From: Rehmannia glutinosa
Taxonomy: Eukaryota > Streptophyta > Magnoliopsida > Lamiales > Orobanchaceae
Direction of reading: 5' to 3'
Assembly (NCBI GenBank): GCA_016081115.2
Contig: CM071924.1
Location: forward strand, 94,192,616-94,256,615
DNA: 64,000 nucleotides
The notes beneath the pieces were generated by a model, which ran no database searches, had not been told where the DNA came from, and worked only from the letters and a program-made list of their open reading frames with translations. Positions 1 through 13,800 of this stretch are shown here, piece after piece. Numbering within the stretch: the first letter of the stretch is position 1; every line of letters starts with the position of its first letter. A program made the position numbers and the translations under genes.

Positions 1-322
1 ATGATTTGACTTTATTGAACATGGCTTTGTCCAGGTTTTGTAAAGGATGTCTTTGGCTACATTGTCCAGGTTGTATCTTTTTTCATCATTTGTCCACTCG
101 CGGTTCTTGGTTTTTCAACCATGATTGTGCAGGGAGCAACATTCTTCTCCTCCTTCACCAACTCTTCGTGCAAATTGTGTTCACCTTTAAGATTTGCAGA
201 GGCCCATCTTCTATCACTATCCACATCTCATCATGTAATCTTTGATAGATGAGCCTTCGTATTTTCCAATCATCAAATTCTTCGATAGTGAACATAGGGA
301 TGCGTGTTAAATTTGCTTCCAT
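1..322 (-). pseudogene. Copia gag, N-terminal part, degraded
   Basis: Read on the minus strand from the ATG at 322, this gives a Copia-type gag start with the conserved FDDWKIRR and MWIVIEDG segments. The frame closes at about 155. A second frame covering roughly 1-120 continues the family with EWTNDEKRYNLDNVAKDIL, the block usually following in Copia gag (UBN2-like family). The coding sequence is therefore broken by at least one frameshift and runs off the left edge. A tRNA-Met primer site and an LTR lie immediately upstream, which fits an ordinary 5' end of a Copia retrotransposon in reverse orientation. Product: nucleocapsid-forming Gag, probably non-functional here. Confidence 0.8.
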
Positions 323-430
323 GATAATAACTTTTAATAATAAAAAGAGTTTTGAAGATTTAAGTACTAAAAGCGGACTTTGAAAAGTTTGGAGATCTAG
401 TTCAAGAACCGGTGCGGAGGGTTCAATGAA

Positions 431-448
431 CCAACCGCTCTGATACCA
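431..448 (-). other. Primer-binding site (initiator tRNA-Met)
   Basis: The minus strand reads TGGTATCAGAGCGGTTGG, complementary to the 3' end of plant initiator tRNA-Met. It sits two bases from the LTR edge at 451 and about 110 bp before the gag ATG, the standard layout of a Copia element. Confidence 0.88.
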
Positions 449-450
449 CT

Positions 451-1912
451 TGTAGGTCTCAAGGGGTGTAAGTGTAAGGTTTAGAAGGGGTTGAATAAAC
501 CTTACCAAATTTTCGATTTAGTCCTTTTTAAATATTCGAGTTGATACTACACGATTGTGTCCTTGATGGACATCAATTTAGTCACACAAGAGAGTTAATA
601 TCTCAACGGACTCAACCGAGATGTTGATAGAATAACTCACTTTGTTGGCTCTAAATTAACTCGATTGTGGTTTTGTTTTTCATTGGAAGACTTAACACCC
701 TTAAGTTTGATTAAGCAAGAGTTTAGTGCTTGGTTTAGTACTTATAAATTATCAAGTGGATAGCAAATTTATCGGCATATATATAAGCGATTAAAAATGC
801 AGAATTAAAATGCTTTGAAATGTAAATGACACAAGAAAATTTTTATAGAGGTTCAAGATGGGGTAATTCTTCTACTCCTCTCTTCTCCAACTCCCGGAGG
901 AATCCACTAGGTAATGATCGGTTTACAAAGTGGTAACAGTGTCCGGATACAAGTCTTGATCACACAAATGACTTGATCCTTTGGGACTCGATGCGGAGAC
1001 GCCTTGATCACTCACCGGCTTCTCGTGCGACTTACTTAGCTTCTTCACAGGGGCGGTTGCCTTTTTGCTACTCTGACTCACTTGCTCAAGCTCTTTGGAT
1101 TTGATCACGAAGCCCTCCAAAAGCTTAAGACTTGGTTCGACCTTGAACCTTCCTACAATCCTTCGTGGAATGTAGACCCTTTCTTCAAAAGTTTCCTCTT
1201 CAACCGATTGAAGTTCTCTTTCCTTCACAGGTGAGTGTTGGATTGATGTCTTCGTAATGTAGGCTTGAGGATTGAGAATGTTTCGTTTTTCTAATATGCT
1301 TGTATATCTCACATGTGTGTCATACTTCTCAAACAAACTCCTCGGCCTTTTATAGTGAACTTTCAAAAATTTGCCCGTTGAAGAGATAGGCTTATTTTTG
1401 AAAGTCGATTCGCGATCGTTGGCTTGTCTTGTTGCGATCCTTGGAATTGCCATTTCCTCGTATGAATTGTTCTTTCACCTTTTCGAGTTCGACACGATGT
1501 AGTGCTTCCCATTGGTTCATTCCTTTTGCACGCTTCGACCGGGACCGAGCACTCAGAAAAGGTGGTATGGAGATATTACTTGTTTAAGTAAATCTCTTGA
1601 TTTACGTGGCAACGGATCTTTTACGATTATCTCGACTTGATCAAGCGTTTCCTTGCTTTCCCCAGGTGACTTGAGTCAGCTTCCAATCATCGGATGACTC
1701 TTCCGTCACTTCAACTTGAGACTTGGCTTTTCTTGAGTTGACTTGATGATGCTCTACTCACCGCATCTCACCGCTTCTCGATAGAGTTCCTGGCTACTCC
1801 TTTCTTTGCCATACTCAAATTTGTCTCGCAATGAGTCTTCCTTCAAGTCTTGATTGTCTTCTTGCATGTTAGGGCGTGGTGACTTAACTCGGCAGCGGCT
1901 CTATTTATTACA
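451..1912 (-). repeat. Putative 5' LTR of the Copia element
   Basis: The inner edge (plus-strand TGTAGGTCTC at 451) is fixed by the primer site. The outer edge is inferred from the matching TACA at 1909-1912, which gives a TGTA...TACA terminal pair and an LTR of about 1.46 kb. The other LTR is outside the window, so the outer edge cannot be confirmed. A 176-codon open frame on the minus strand (923-1453) lies inside. It resembles no family I know and is probably a by-product of LTR sequence. Confidence 0.55.
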
Positions 1913-2876
1913 ATGCATTTTACAATAAAAATTGGGGTGCCAACTTTCTATTCTAAGTTTTACATGGCATTCATCAAAATCTAAACAATAAAATTCCTAA
2001 CAAAACTCTAAAGAAAATGACCAATATGATTTAGGACAAGCATTCAAACCAAAATTGAGCATAAGATAGATAGTTAGAAAATTTGAAACGCCTATTTTTT
2101 TCATACCAAATTATTTTTCGAAATTTAATTGGTTTAGAATTGCAAACAAAATGATAATAACTTTTTTTTCTATATTTCTTTTCTCTTTTTTTCTATTTTT
2201 CTATTTTTTTCTTTCTTTTTTTTTTCTTTTTTTTCTTTACATCGTGACTTACATGATAACATAACAATGAAGAATATTCATTACAAATTATGTAATGGAG
2301 TACTTTAACCACTTTTCCACAAAGTGTAAGAATCTTTGGAAAGATTTGTCCAATAAAATCCACACTGAAAGATCTTTGCACTGGTTGTTTTTTAATGAAA
2401 AGTGACCACCACGTACTTCAAAATGACAAAATTTGATAATGCTACCTACCTCATTGTCAGGTACACATCTACGGAAAAATTGATCTGGACAATTTCAAAA
2501 GGTAGGGATCATTTACTGTGAGGTATTCAATTTTAAATTTTCATCCAGATGGTGACGAAAAAAAAATCAAACCCTTACTTTGTCTTGTGAAGAAGCACTT
2601 TTTCCTTCTTTAATAGTATCACCCAAACCTTTAGCATCTAGATGGATTTCAGCATCTAAAGCCCATGACATATAATTTTTTTCAAGCAATATTATCAAGA
2701 GCAACAAAATCAAGTTTTGCGAGGTTAGCAATTAGGATATTTCAAATTAAGAAATGAATAAAACTTTCGTACTTACCAAAAGTATTGAAAAATTGGCGAG
2801 AGACTCGTGCTGATAATGTGTTATAAATAATCTCAAAATCGTGTATTTATAATTGTGCAAATAGTGAAATTGTAAT

Positions 2877-2926
<50 letters not shown>

Positions 2927-3269
2927 ATTTGCAAAAGAGATTAGAACTAATTTTGCCTGAAAGCCGTGTATCTTCTATTCTTCTTCATTTCATTGCAATA
3001 TATTTATAACAAAAATTTACAACCACTACACTTGTGAATACCAAACACCCATATGTATTTGGTGTAATAATTTTAATAGAGTTCAACCAATCTATTGTAA
3101 TGTTGCTAAAGTCCATCAACTATAGTGTAACACAATGGACTTATTTATGTGAGATATCTTGCTCTTTTTTATTGTCTTTATTTAATTTATTTTTTACATT
3201 TTTATATCCTCTAATTATTTTCCCAGCTCGATTTTTCATGATATCATCATAGGAACTTGTTTGGTACTC
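1913..3269. other. Non-coding, downstream of D27-like copy 1
   Basis: AT-rich sequence with T-rich runs near 2161-2235 and one microsatellite. From about 3130 it matches 46260-46390 in the copy 2 unit (the ATCTTGCTC segment), so the duplicated unit reaches at least this far 3' of the stop codon. No exon or element ends were recognised in 1913-2870. Confidence 0.6.
2877..2926. repeat. Compound (TA)n(GA)n microsatellite
   Basis: About 13 TA units run directly into about 12 GA units. Confidence 0.95.
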
Positions 3270-4845
3270 TTAACTGTCAATGCAGATCCTCTGGTGCTTT
3301 TTGGTGGACTTGCCTGCAAAATTATATGCAAAGAATGAGTAATTTTATCAACATTATTCTATGGTCCAAATATACAACAAAATTAAATCCCACGTATTCA
3401 GGGACAAAGCCAGAAAATGAATACTAGGGGGTGAGGTTTAATTTTTCTTGACATTAATGATAAATAGGTAGTTTTTATTTTTTTAGGCGGGCAAAATTAT
3501 AAAATTTAGTAATTTTATATTAAAATGTTATACTAATTATGAAAAAAATTTGAAATCAAGGTGGGCCGACCACCGCCACCATCCCCCTAGCTCCATCCCT
3601 GCACGTATTTAATCAAGTATATATGGCGATAAAAAAATTAAAAAAAAAAAAAAAAAAACTCTTACATAATTTATAGCATGGCTGGGTGAAAGCTGGATCT
3701 GAGGATTCTGGTGGAGGCTCCTCGCCAAATATATATTCACAGCTCATGTCATCAAAATCTGCAAAATTAAAATGTAACTTAATTTGCACAATTTTTGATA
3801 ATAGAAACTTTGTGCCATTCAATATGGTTCACACATTTTCCATAATATAAATATGTTAGTTTATATGTATATATTAGACCATACTCGTATCCTTAAATTT
3901 CAAAACATGGCGTACTTCATACCCATATCATATCGTATTCGTGTCCCGTACCCGTATCAATGCTTCATAGGCTAGAATATTACTATATATTAATCAAAGG
4001 GGACAACCTTAGATTAGTTTTATTATATTCCCAAATTTTCCTATTAAGATTTTATTTAGTGTTTATATTCTATTTTACTGGTATTAATACATGCCGCGTA
4101 TAAATGTTGATATCATTTTTATACATGGAATTCACATAGTTGATAGGAGTATAAAATGAGATATTAAATTAAATTTTCATTCATACTCAAAGAAATTTAA
4201 CTTTTTTTTTATAACTTTTAAGGATACGGTACGGTATAATATATACATATTAACTAACATATTTTTATGTAATTGAAAATATAGACATATTAAGTACAAT
4301 AAAAAAATCAATATTCTCAAGCATATAAAAACTAAAATTTCATAAATACTCAAATATGAGTGTAACAACTCATATAGACACACAAAATACATGTTGAAAA
4401 TATCAGCAATAGATATATTCAATCTCTTTTTATATAAAGATTTATAAGAATTGATATGAATGTGGCGTTGTTTATTTCAGATTGTGATGTCTATGCCTTT
4501 TTTTTTTTGCAATTAGACACTTTATGCCTACGTATAGATATGTATCTATGGAGTATCAGAACTATCGGATAAAGTATCATATCCGATATGTATCCTGTAC
4601 GGATACGCTATCCTCAGAGAAGTTTCTAACCATGACATGAAAATATGTAATAAATGATCGAATTACATTGGCTTAGACAAAAGTTAATTAGTAAAACAAT
4701 GACTGTTTAATTTGGGTTATTTGATTAAGATTGCTTACTGGGGACCATGTTCATTGGCGTTCCAGTAAATTCCTTGACGAATATTTGAGATGGCATCTTG
4801 CATAGATTAGTGCAAATTCCAACACAGTTTGTCGCCTCCAAAAAC
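3270..4845 (-). CDS. 3' exon block (exons 5-7) of D27-like copy 1
   Basis: Listed separately because 22 kb of inserted DNA divides it from exons 1-4. Exon 5 (4845-4739) carries the cysteine-rich core, exon 6 (3758-3666) the [19 protein letters not shown] segment, and exon 7 (3313-3270) the tail ending CIDS and TAA. All acceptors are AG and all donors GTAAG-like. By eye, exon 6 matches copy 2 at all but one residue, and exon 5 at 27 of 35. Confidence 0.88.
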
Positions 4846-7800
4846 CTGGAAAAATTAAAATGGGAAAAAGATTACAAAATTTGCCTAGTTACAAAAAAAA
4901 AATCGGTTATATATCAAAATTACAAACACCCCATTTATCTAACAAATAATCAATACCCCCTCTTGAGGGATGCAATTTATAAAAGAGAATCAAATGTCAA
5001 GAAAATATTTATAATTTTGAAAGATAACTAGATCGTTATAATAAGAGTTAACCTCCACGAGGGTATAGTTTTCTAAATTAACCCAATATATTGAGAAGAA
5101 AAAAATTAGTAAGAATCATTTGCTTATGGCAAAGAAAGATTAATTACTACTCAATCTGGTGAGTGTTTGCAAACACTTTAAGATGATTATATTGTGTGGT
5201 TAAATTAAAAATATTGATCTTTGCTTCGCTAATTCTGCATAATCTAATTAGAATCGAAAAACATGGGTATGTGTGCTTTAGTGCTTTTGGTTTGAGTTCT
5301 ACACAAAGAAAATACTTTTATATACAACTTAATTAACCATATATACTAAATGAAAAAATAAATACGGTACATGTCATCATATCATTATTTTGAGACATGT
5401 GTCAACTCCTCATTATCTCAATTAGACATGGCGGCTTCACATTTATTCATCCGAAACCTATGTTATATATATTTTCATATTTTATATATTTTATATATGT
5501 AATCTAAAAGATAACAAATAATAAAAAATCGGGATTCTATCTAACAATATTTTTTTCCGTAAATTAAAGATTCTATCTATACAATATAAACAATCTATAC
5601 ATATAATCTAAAATGATAAAGTACTCAAAAAATGGAAGATCAAAGATTTTATCTATCTGATTATTATAATATAAAAACTAAATAACAATCAAAATTAAAG
5701 TTTAGATTGTATATCTACATAAAATTAGCACAATTAACTAAGTAATTGTTTAAACGACCAAATAAAATATAGCTTAGAATTAAAAATTCACGTCATTTCA
5801 CAAGCTAAAATACAAAAAAATGAGCTCCAATTTAATAAAATTAGCACAAATAATACTAAGGTGTTTTTCTCTTTATTCACTAAACACTAGATTTCTTTTA
5901 ACTCGTTTAAATTTTAGGTTCTATGTTATAGACACTTTGTCAATTTCTAATTTTCAACTATTTTTGTGAGGCCCGAATTTTAATAACGTGAGATACGGTG
6001 TTGTAGTGATTATTTATTTGGCTATGTATCACAAAGACATCACTACAAGAAATCGCAAATGGCGACGGATATTAGCGACGGATTAGGTCCGTTGCTAATA
6101 GCGACGATCAACGACGGATTAGCAAAATCGGAATAAACCAATAAAATAAATAAATAGTTCAAATAAAAATTAGCGACGGATATTAGCGACGGAAAAAAGT
6201 CGTGGCTAATAACGACGGATCAACGACGAAATAGCAACGGAATTAAACCAAAAAATATTTTATTAATTATATAGCGGCGATTTTTAAATCCGTCGCTAAT
6301 AAATAACTAGAATTTAAAAATCGGGAACTTTTTTTTATGATGGATATATTCCGTCGCTAAATAATTAAAATATTATCAATTTAGCGGCGGATATGAAATC
6401 CGTTGCTATATTGTTAAATTCTTAACATTTTAGCGGCGACGGATGTAATCCGTCAAAAGTTTTTCCAAATTTTTAAATTTCAGTTTCCTTTTTAGCCACG
6501 GATATAAAATCCGTTGCTAAATAATTAAAATATAAATATTTTAGCGACGGAGTTACAATCCGTCGCTATATATTTCAATTATTAACATGTTATTAGTAAC
6601 TGTGCGTTAATGATCGAGCCAGAATAGGTCTTTCTCCCCAATTTTCTTTCTCCAATTCTGCAAAAATTTCCCAGCTCTTCGCCGCCGCCTATTCCCACCG
6701 CCACCGGACCAACCTGTCCTGACCGCCGCTGGAGACTCGCCCCACCTCCGCCCTTCCCCGCCGCCTTGTGCCGCTCCCCAGGTAGTACCTCTTATTGTCA
6801 TTGTTTTGTGGAGATTTGGTTGTCGGAATTTCGGGCAAGGGAGACCCGGGGCATTAACTGACGGGCCAAAGCAGTGTTGTGTAGGTATTTGAGTGTAATA
6901 ATGAATTTTGGTTTTCTAATTTTGGTTAATCTGTTAGGTGGTTTATGTTGGATTTTGGTTGGACAATTTGTCGAACAGATGGTGCATTTGCTGACTTAGA
7001 TTTCAAAGACGTCATTCTAGTTGTTCTTTTTTACTCTACTCATTGTTATTTTTTAAATTTCTAGTCAAGAGGTTTATTAGTTTCACTTATCTTTGGCAAC
7101 TTCAATTCTGATTTGTTTACATACTCTTCGTCCAATTTCATTGTGAAGTAAGTAGTTCTTTTAATATTTAGTCACTGAATGGGGACTCGAAAGGTTGGTG
7201 AATCTCAAGATTTTCTATCTTATAAAAGAGGAGGTTTTGTAGGTTACATGCAATTTATTTAGTGATTTGTCAAAAAGTTACAAGAGTTGTGTTCAATTTG
7301 AAGGTCAATGTTAAAAGTCAGTTGTCATTTGAAAAGATAACTACATGAATTTGTGACATCTCAATCAAGATGCAAATCCATGTGCCACCTCTAGTCTGAG
7401 CACTTGTATTATATGTAAATGTTGTTGATTTTTAGTTAACTTGTAATTGTGCTAATGATAGTTAGACATCTAAACTGGCATTTTAGCTGGAATGAATTTC
7501 AAATTTACACTATGGTCTAGAACCTTCACATCACTCAGAAACAATAGAAATTTGTTTTCAATAACATATGGTATGGATTTCACATACGGTGACCTGTGCC
7601 AACTTTCCTTGTTCTGTTGAATTTGTTTCTCTCATAAACTAGTTCTATATCTGTGTCGTGACAATTAATCTGTCGTGTCTTGTAGATTCATTGCATATCT
7701 TAAGGATTGGCATATTTGTTCTATCTATTGCTGCATGCCCACGTGTCCATGAACCAATGTAAGGTAGTAAAACTAAAAGGAAAAATTAATGAGCTGCCAA

Positions 7801-10800
7801 GAAAGGATGTGGTAATGGTTCTTGTATCATTAACTGGTACATGCCCACGGGTTTCTGTTCCTTTTTAGGGAAGTGTAAGTTGAAAATGGTGGGTTATTTT
7901 ATCTTTTCTGGTTACTACTTGTTGAATAGGCTATGTATTGAGTCAACAATTTCACAGAACTAGAAGAAAATGTATGGTCGATTACCGGTTCACGTGTCTT
8001 TCCTCTTTTCCTGCACTTTCTTTGCTTTCATATAGTAATTGTGTTTTTCCACTAGGTTAAGAGTATAATTATTATAAACCACTTGTCTATGCCTGTACGT
8101 GTTTGTCCACTGGTGTTGAATGGGTTTACAAGCAAAGGGATGTAAAGGCAAAACTAGCTATTAGTGACCGCAACTCTTCCATCGTCCACATTTATGATGC
8201 TCGATCTTGTTCAAATGAATCCACACTATCAAGAGAGGTATCTTCTTCTTTCAATTATGATGTGAAGCTAAACTGTGCAGTTACTTTCCACGATTGGTTT
8301 TGAAATATTTTATACCTTCCTATAATTTTTTGATGCGATACACCTGGGGCCAATAAAATTTATGAAATACAATCATTAATATGATACTGTGATTTCAGCG
8401 GATACTAAAATGCTCGACTCAGGATTGTATCCTGAATTCTTGGACAGAGTTGCTGTGGTGCAGGGACTGAGTAGAAGAATTCAACAACAAGGTAATCTGG
8501 ATACTTATCTTACGCTTTGCAAACGTCTTGCGGATGCGAATTTGATCGGTCCGTCTCTTGTTTATCTTCATATGAGAAAACACAAGCTTTGGATTATCAA
8601 AATGCTTTGAGTTACTTGGAGAAGCCTTTGCTTCTAAAGGATTTTATGAAAAAACTTTTAACTGCTGCGGATACGAGTGTGTATAGATGTACGTCTGTGT
8701 ATAAATCGGACAGTTGAGAACATTATGCTGTAAATATATAATAAAGAATATTGCAAATGGTGTAATTTGGTCTGTGCTGCTATGAGTGTGTTGTATTCTG
8801 CTGTTTATATTTTCATTTGGTCTTAGTAAGAACAAGAGTGCTCTATTAGCTCCTTATTGGGCTAACTTGTTCAGATATATGGTCTTATTTTGTACATGAT
8901 CAATCAGGACATCATTTTGCTCCTAGTTAGACTGCAGAAGCTTTTGAGGGCTTCTTTAAAAGGATAAGGGTCCGTTTGTTTGTGATTTGTTGTTGGGCTT
9001 GATTAATTCTAGATGGATATATATAGATGCCTAATGAGTGGCAATCTCATTATGTTATTTGGTTGCAAAAATTTCCTGACGATATCACAAGGTATTGTTT
9101 TATTTGTTTGGGATGCATAACATAGGTGATGACTAACATTTTTACATTCATGCTTTTACTGCTGTTTCTTTTTCTTCCTCTTAAAATTCATTTTGTAAGC
9201 CCATGTCTTCTGGTTATTGAATTGGGGTCTTAGGCCTTGTTGCCCGACTCATTCTTATTGAGCTGGAAAATTGAGCGTGTATACGATGAATCGCTTGAGG
9301 TAATAGTTAACCCACTTCCTTTATATATATATTCTTATTTGAATCATATTTATGATAATTATCCATCTTTCTACTTTAGGTTGCCCAAGATCTTCAGAGG
9401 AATGATGCTCCTCTATATAGGCTTGAAGCTATTGATTTCGGACGAAAGGCTATAGAAAAAGAAATTGAAAAAACAAAAAATTCACCCCAACCTAATGTTG
9501 TGTTTGATGAAAGTTCCAACTTCCTTATATATCCACCCTTCTTGGAATTAATGTTAGATTCAGAATGTCATCTTAGTATTACTAATCTTTTCTGCTTGTT
9601 TTTGAATTATAGTATGATGAAATTGTAGCACTCTATATTTTCTTCTTGAACAATCTACAATATAAAGTCTTTCAGTTTTCATATATGACATGTCTCTCTG
9701 TTGTTGTGTTTTTAGGTTGTAAATCTACACACCAATAAAGTTGCTCAGATCCCAGGGAAGGTGGAGAACAATGATAGATTCTTAAGAATTGCCTTGTATC
9801 AAGGTGATCGAAGCAGTAAAAAAGTACAAAAATTCATGCTGCTTGGTGTTCAAAGAGCAAATGAGAAGAGGGGTTCAACTTGGTGTTCAAAGAGCATGTA
9901 GCAGTTTTTAACCAATTTGGTTACTGAGTTCCTTTTCCATCTGCAGGTTGAACCACATCTATATATGTTCTCTAAACTTCTTCACTTTTTCCTTTTTTTG
10001 GTTTTAACAGAAGCAACTTTTGAAGTACTCCCCAGACTTAACGAAATCAAGTTTTGTAGTGGCGTTATCGATTGAGCTTCTATTTCTAGATTTGCCTCAT
10101 GAATGTCAATTCCTTCAGAAATGATGATGATGGAGTATGCAAAGGCAGTTCAAGAAATTGTAGATGGATACAACTGGAAGATTAATGCCCTATATATTAC
10201 CAAAATTTTCAAGTATAGTATCTATAGACATTTGTATTTTTGATATTATAGATTATATATGGATGTATTGCGGATTTCTATAACTATAAATGTTTGGCAT
10301 GGATTTTTCGTAAAACAGATATTATATTGGCTATTATTGATAGTTTGTATAGTTTATGTAAATGATTTTTTATAAATTGAACGTGAATTGTTTTTACAGG
10401 TTTTTAATTTTAAAAAATAAAATAAAAAAATTTGTAAAAATAGCGACGGATACAATCCGTCGCTATTTAATCAAAATAGCGACGGAAATTTCCGTCGCTA
10501 ATGTTAAAAACAAAAGTTATTTGACGCAATTTAGCGACGGATTATTCCGTTGCTAAATTTAGCAACGGATTTGTCCGTCGCTAAGTCGTCGCTAATTAAA
10601 TCGTCTATTTTTGTCGCTCTAATTCATGATTGGCGGCGAGATGTTTATTATTTTAGCGGCAGATCTTTCCGTTGCTATTTAGCGGCCAGTTAGACTATCC
10701 GTTGCTAAGCAATTAACGACGAGCAAAATAAAGACGGAAAAAATCCGTCGCTAATCCGTCGCTAAAATATTTAGCAACGGATTTTATGGGTTTAGCGACG

Positions 10801-13800
10801 GAAATTTCCGTCGCTATTTTGCGATTTTCTTGTAGTGCATTATTAATGAACCCCGACCAATTTTATTTATTTCTTTCAACATCACACTACAACATAAACT
10901 ACTTTATGTAACACCGTTAAAGTGTTACTTAATAGCCAAAAAGTGTTACTATAGACAATAGGTAACACTTTGATGGGTCTTCTTTGCCCATGCTACCTAT
11001 TGTCTTAGCTAACACTTTTATGGCCTTAAGCAACACTTTTTATTAGTGTTACCTTAAAACAATCAATTGTAACACTACCTAGTAGCACTTTTAAAATGTT
11101 ACGTATAACTCTTGTGTAACACTTTTTCAACAAAATGTAACACTTTTTTTGTAACACTTTTCAATTTAAGGTAACATATTATCTATTAGTTGTATCACTT
11201 TAAATCGTCTAATGTAGCTCTTTTTAAATGATTATGTAACACTTTCAAATCATCATATATTACTTTTTTTGCCGGCTCACTTTTTTCTTTTGTAACAATT
11301 TGCTTTAAAATAGGTAGTGTATGTGATATTCAATGGAATAAAATTAACTCAATAGTAACAACAAATAAATTTATTAATGATATTTCTAAAATATTTAATC
11401 TTGTCAATGCAACAAACACAAGACGAAAAACTCCTATACAATGAACAAATAACAAGATCTAAAAATCTAGAAATATGGTCTTCATGATTTAGCTCTTTCT
11501 TCTCAATTCTCTATGTTCCCTTCGAAGTCGTCTTTGTTCAGTTCAAGATCATCATCATGATTTGCTTCCCCATCACCATTTTCATCATCCTGAAATATTA
11601 ATTTACAACACTATAGTCAACCATTAACAATTCACAATAACATTTTCTAGTAATTTCAACATCAAAGATAAGGTTACTTTAAGACAATAACCATCTTCTA
11701 AATTACAACAAATAATCAATAAAGCAAGAGTCATTTTCAATGCCATGTCAGTATGTTCCACAATATTTGCAACAACCAAAATATATTCTAATGAATTCGT
11801 ACAAAAAAACAAAGTAAGAAAAAACCAAACAACATAATAACTCACTCGATAAGCGATATATGTTTGAAGCAGACTCTTTCAGTGAAAACATGTGTTATTA
11901 AATTATTCAAGGAGCAAAACAAAAACAAAAATCATGAAAAAGACTCAAGAATAATTGAAGTCGGAATCAAAATGCCGATATATCAAATACGAAGAAAATA
12001 TAGTCTTCTAAATTAATTTTTGTTTTATTTAGAATGGTATCTCATCATTACTCTTTTCCTTAAAGGAAAGGGAACATATATTCGGCAAGTTAATCGACAT
12101 GTAAAAAACACATATATTCAAAGCGACAACAATTAAGTTAGACCCGTTCACCTACAAAGAATTTAGAGTTATAGTGCCAAGGAAAATATCATAGGATGTG
12201 AAGTTGGTTGGGGAAAAAGCCACCTTTTAACTTGTTAAAAATCAGTATATATGGAGCCTATCAAGATTTTCAAAAGCCAAAAGATATGAATTGTTTCTCC
12301 TAATTGCTAGTAAAAATTATAAAACACATAATTATTACCTGGCAACGTTCTAAACCATTGATGCCTCTAGACGATTGCCCATTGACAAGATGGTTTGCAA
12401 ATTCTGGAACACTTAATGGATTCTCGAATGAAGAGGTGACAGAGGCAAGCACTTCAGACGGAATTTGTTTTTCGAAAATTTTCAAAACTCCTACTACTGT
12501 ATCTTTCACAATCTCTTCTCTATATGGCTGCAAAAATTCATCTGGAATGAGCATATTAGACTTAGAAGGCCCCTTTACTCTTTTGCTACACCTGCCTAGA
12601 AGTCTTTGATCTCCAGATTCTAGCTGATCCTATAACACAAAATTTGAGGGAAAAAATCATCATAACATACTATTACGGATATCATGAAAATAGAAAAGGA
12701 TAAAATATAACTTACAATATTATGTTCAGATGTCTTGTACTTTCTACCCGGTGTCCTTTTGCGAGTTTCTCTATACATCAATGCTTGAGATGGTGGTTTA
12801 CTTTCAGCTTGTTGCTATAAAAAAATATTAGCCACCATAATTACCAACTAATTTTTTCTTTTTTGTATTTTGAATGAAAAGGCACCAAGAGTGGGTGGAA
12901 CACTTGAAATATACAAAACTATTAGTACACTGTTATTTCGGTCTTTGTTGTCGATGTTTAGTAGTTTCTAGTCATTTTAACTTACGAAATATTTTCAGAC
13001 AACAAATATAAAAAAAATACTTCACGTGTAGATCCTCATTTATTACAACCTATATATATATATATTATCTTATATTTTATCATTAATTCATGTTATCGTC
13101 CCACTTGTACTGAAAATTTTCAATATAAAATAGGTCTCATAATAGTGATTGAACAATTTAAAAATAATATAATCATATGTAATACTTACCAGCTCATGAC
13201 GCTTTCTTGCAAAGGCAACAGGACCCATAGTATGTCTATTTTTCTGACTTTCACTCTTGGTCTTATTCTTTTCACTGATTTCCTGCATATAAAACTTATT
13301 TTAAAACTAGATTTGACTGAAATTATATCAATATACTTAAACTAACACAAAATTTCACATTGTTAAATGGGAATAAAGTTCAAATGGAAACAGTGCACTT
13401 GATATCAAAAGAGAAAAACAAGTATATAATGAGAATAAGTAGTATAAGCCTGGGAGAGGGAGAGAAGCAAATGTTGGGCAGCATGATATCATTTTTCCAC
13501 GATGAAAGAAATTCTACTGTGATTTTGCATGTGCGACACAGAGGAAATAAGGAAATAGTGGAATTAAATCATCCCTCAGTAGTAAGTCAAAAAACTAAGT
13601 TGAATCCAATGGGAAGAATTAGTTGACTGGTGATTGTAAACATCTATTTAATAGAATTTTCATGCCGTAAAAATTAAGAAATGTACTTGACAAAATATGC
13701 GTCTTTATCAAAAAGTAACTGAACCTCCTTTAGATTCCAGTAGTTCAAAGAAAATCCTTCAAATGTGAATTCGAATTGAAGATGGTTCTTTCCCCGTATT

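Larger units (their letters stand above)
6041..10837. mobile_element. Non-autonomous CACTA element with captured host exons (Pack-CACTA)
   Basis: 4,797 bp. Ends are CACTACAAGAAATCGCAAA (6041) and, inverted from 10837, CACTACAAGAAAATCGCAAA, flanked by the 3-bp duplication CAT (6038-6040, 10838-10840). Both subterminal regions (6055-6570, 10438-10815) are packed with direct and inverted copies of AGCGACGGAT/CCGTCGCTAA words, the presumed transposase-binding repeats of En/Spm elements. No transposase gene is inside. The interior instead holds exon-like pieces of CYP71 and of an unidentified gene, with introns retained. It sits inside the solo LTR. Confidence 0.92.

Noticed and set aside
923..1453. 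176-codon minus-strand ORF
   Set aside because: Lies wholly within the presumed Copia LTR, no recognisable domain, no splice context; not called as a gene.
3613..3822. Stand-alone small ORF around the FGEEPPP segment
   Set aside because: It is exon 6 of the D27-like gene read through into introns; replaced by the spliced model. The same applies to 27662-27862, 28543-28767, 53145-53339 and 54513-54776.
6607..6801. Gly/Arg-rich minus-strand ORF
   Set aside because: Low-complexity frame opposite a GC-rich, probably captured leader or exon.
12304..12609. Plus-strand 101-codon ORF
   Set aside because: Antisense of the TNPA-like C-terminal exon, which has the family resemblance.
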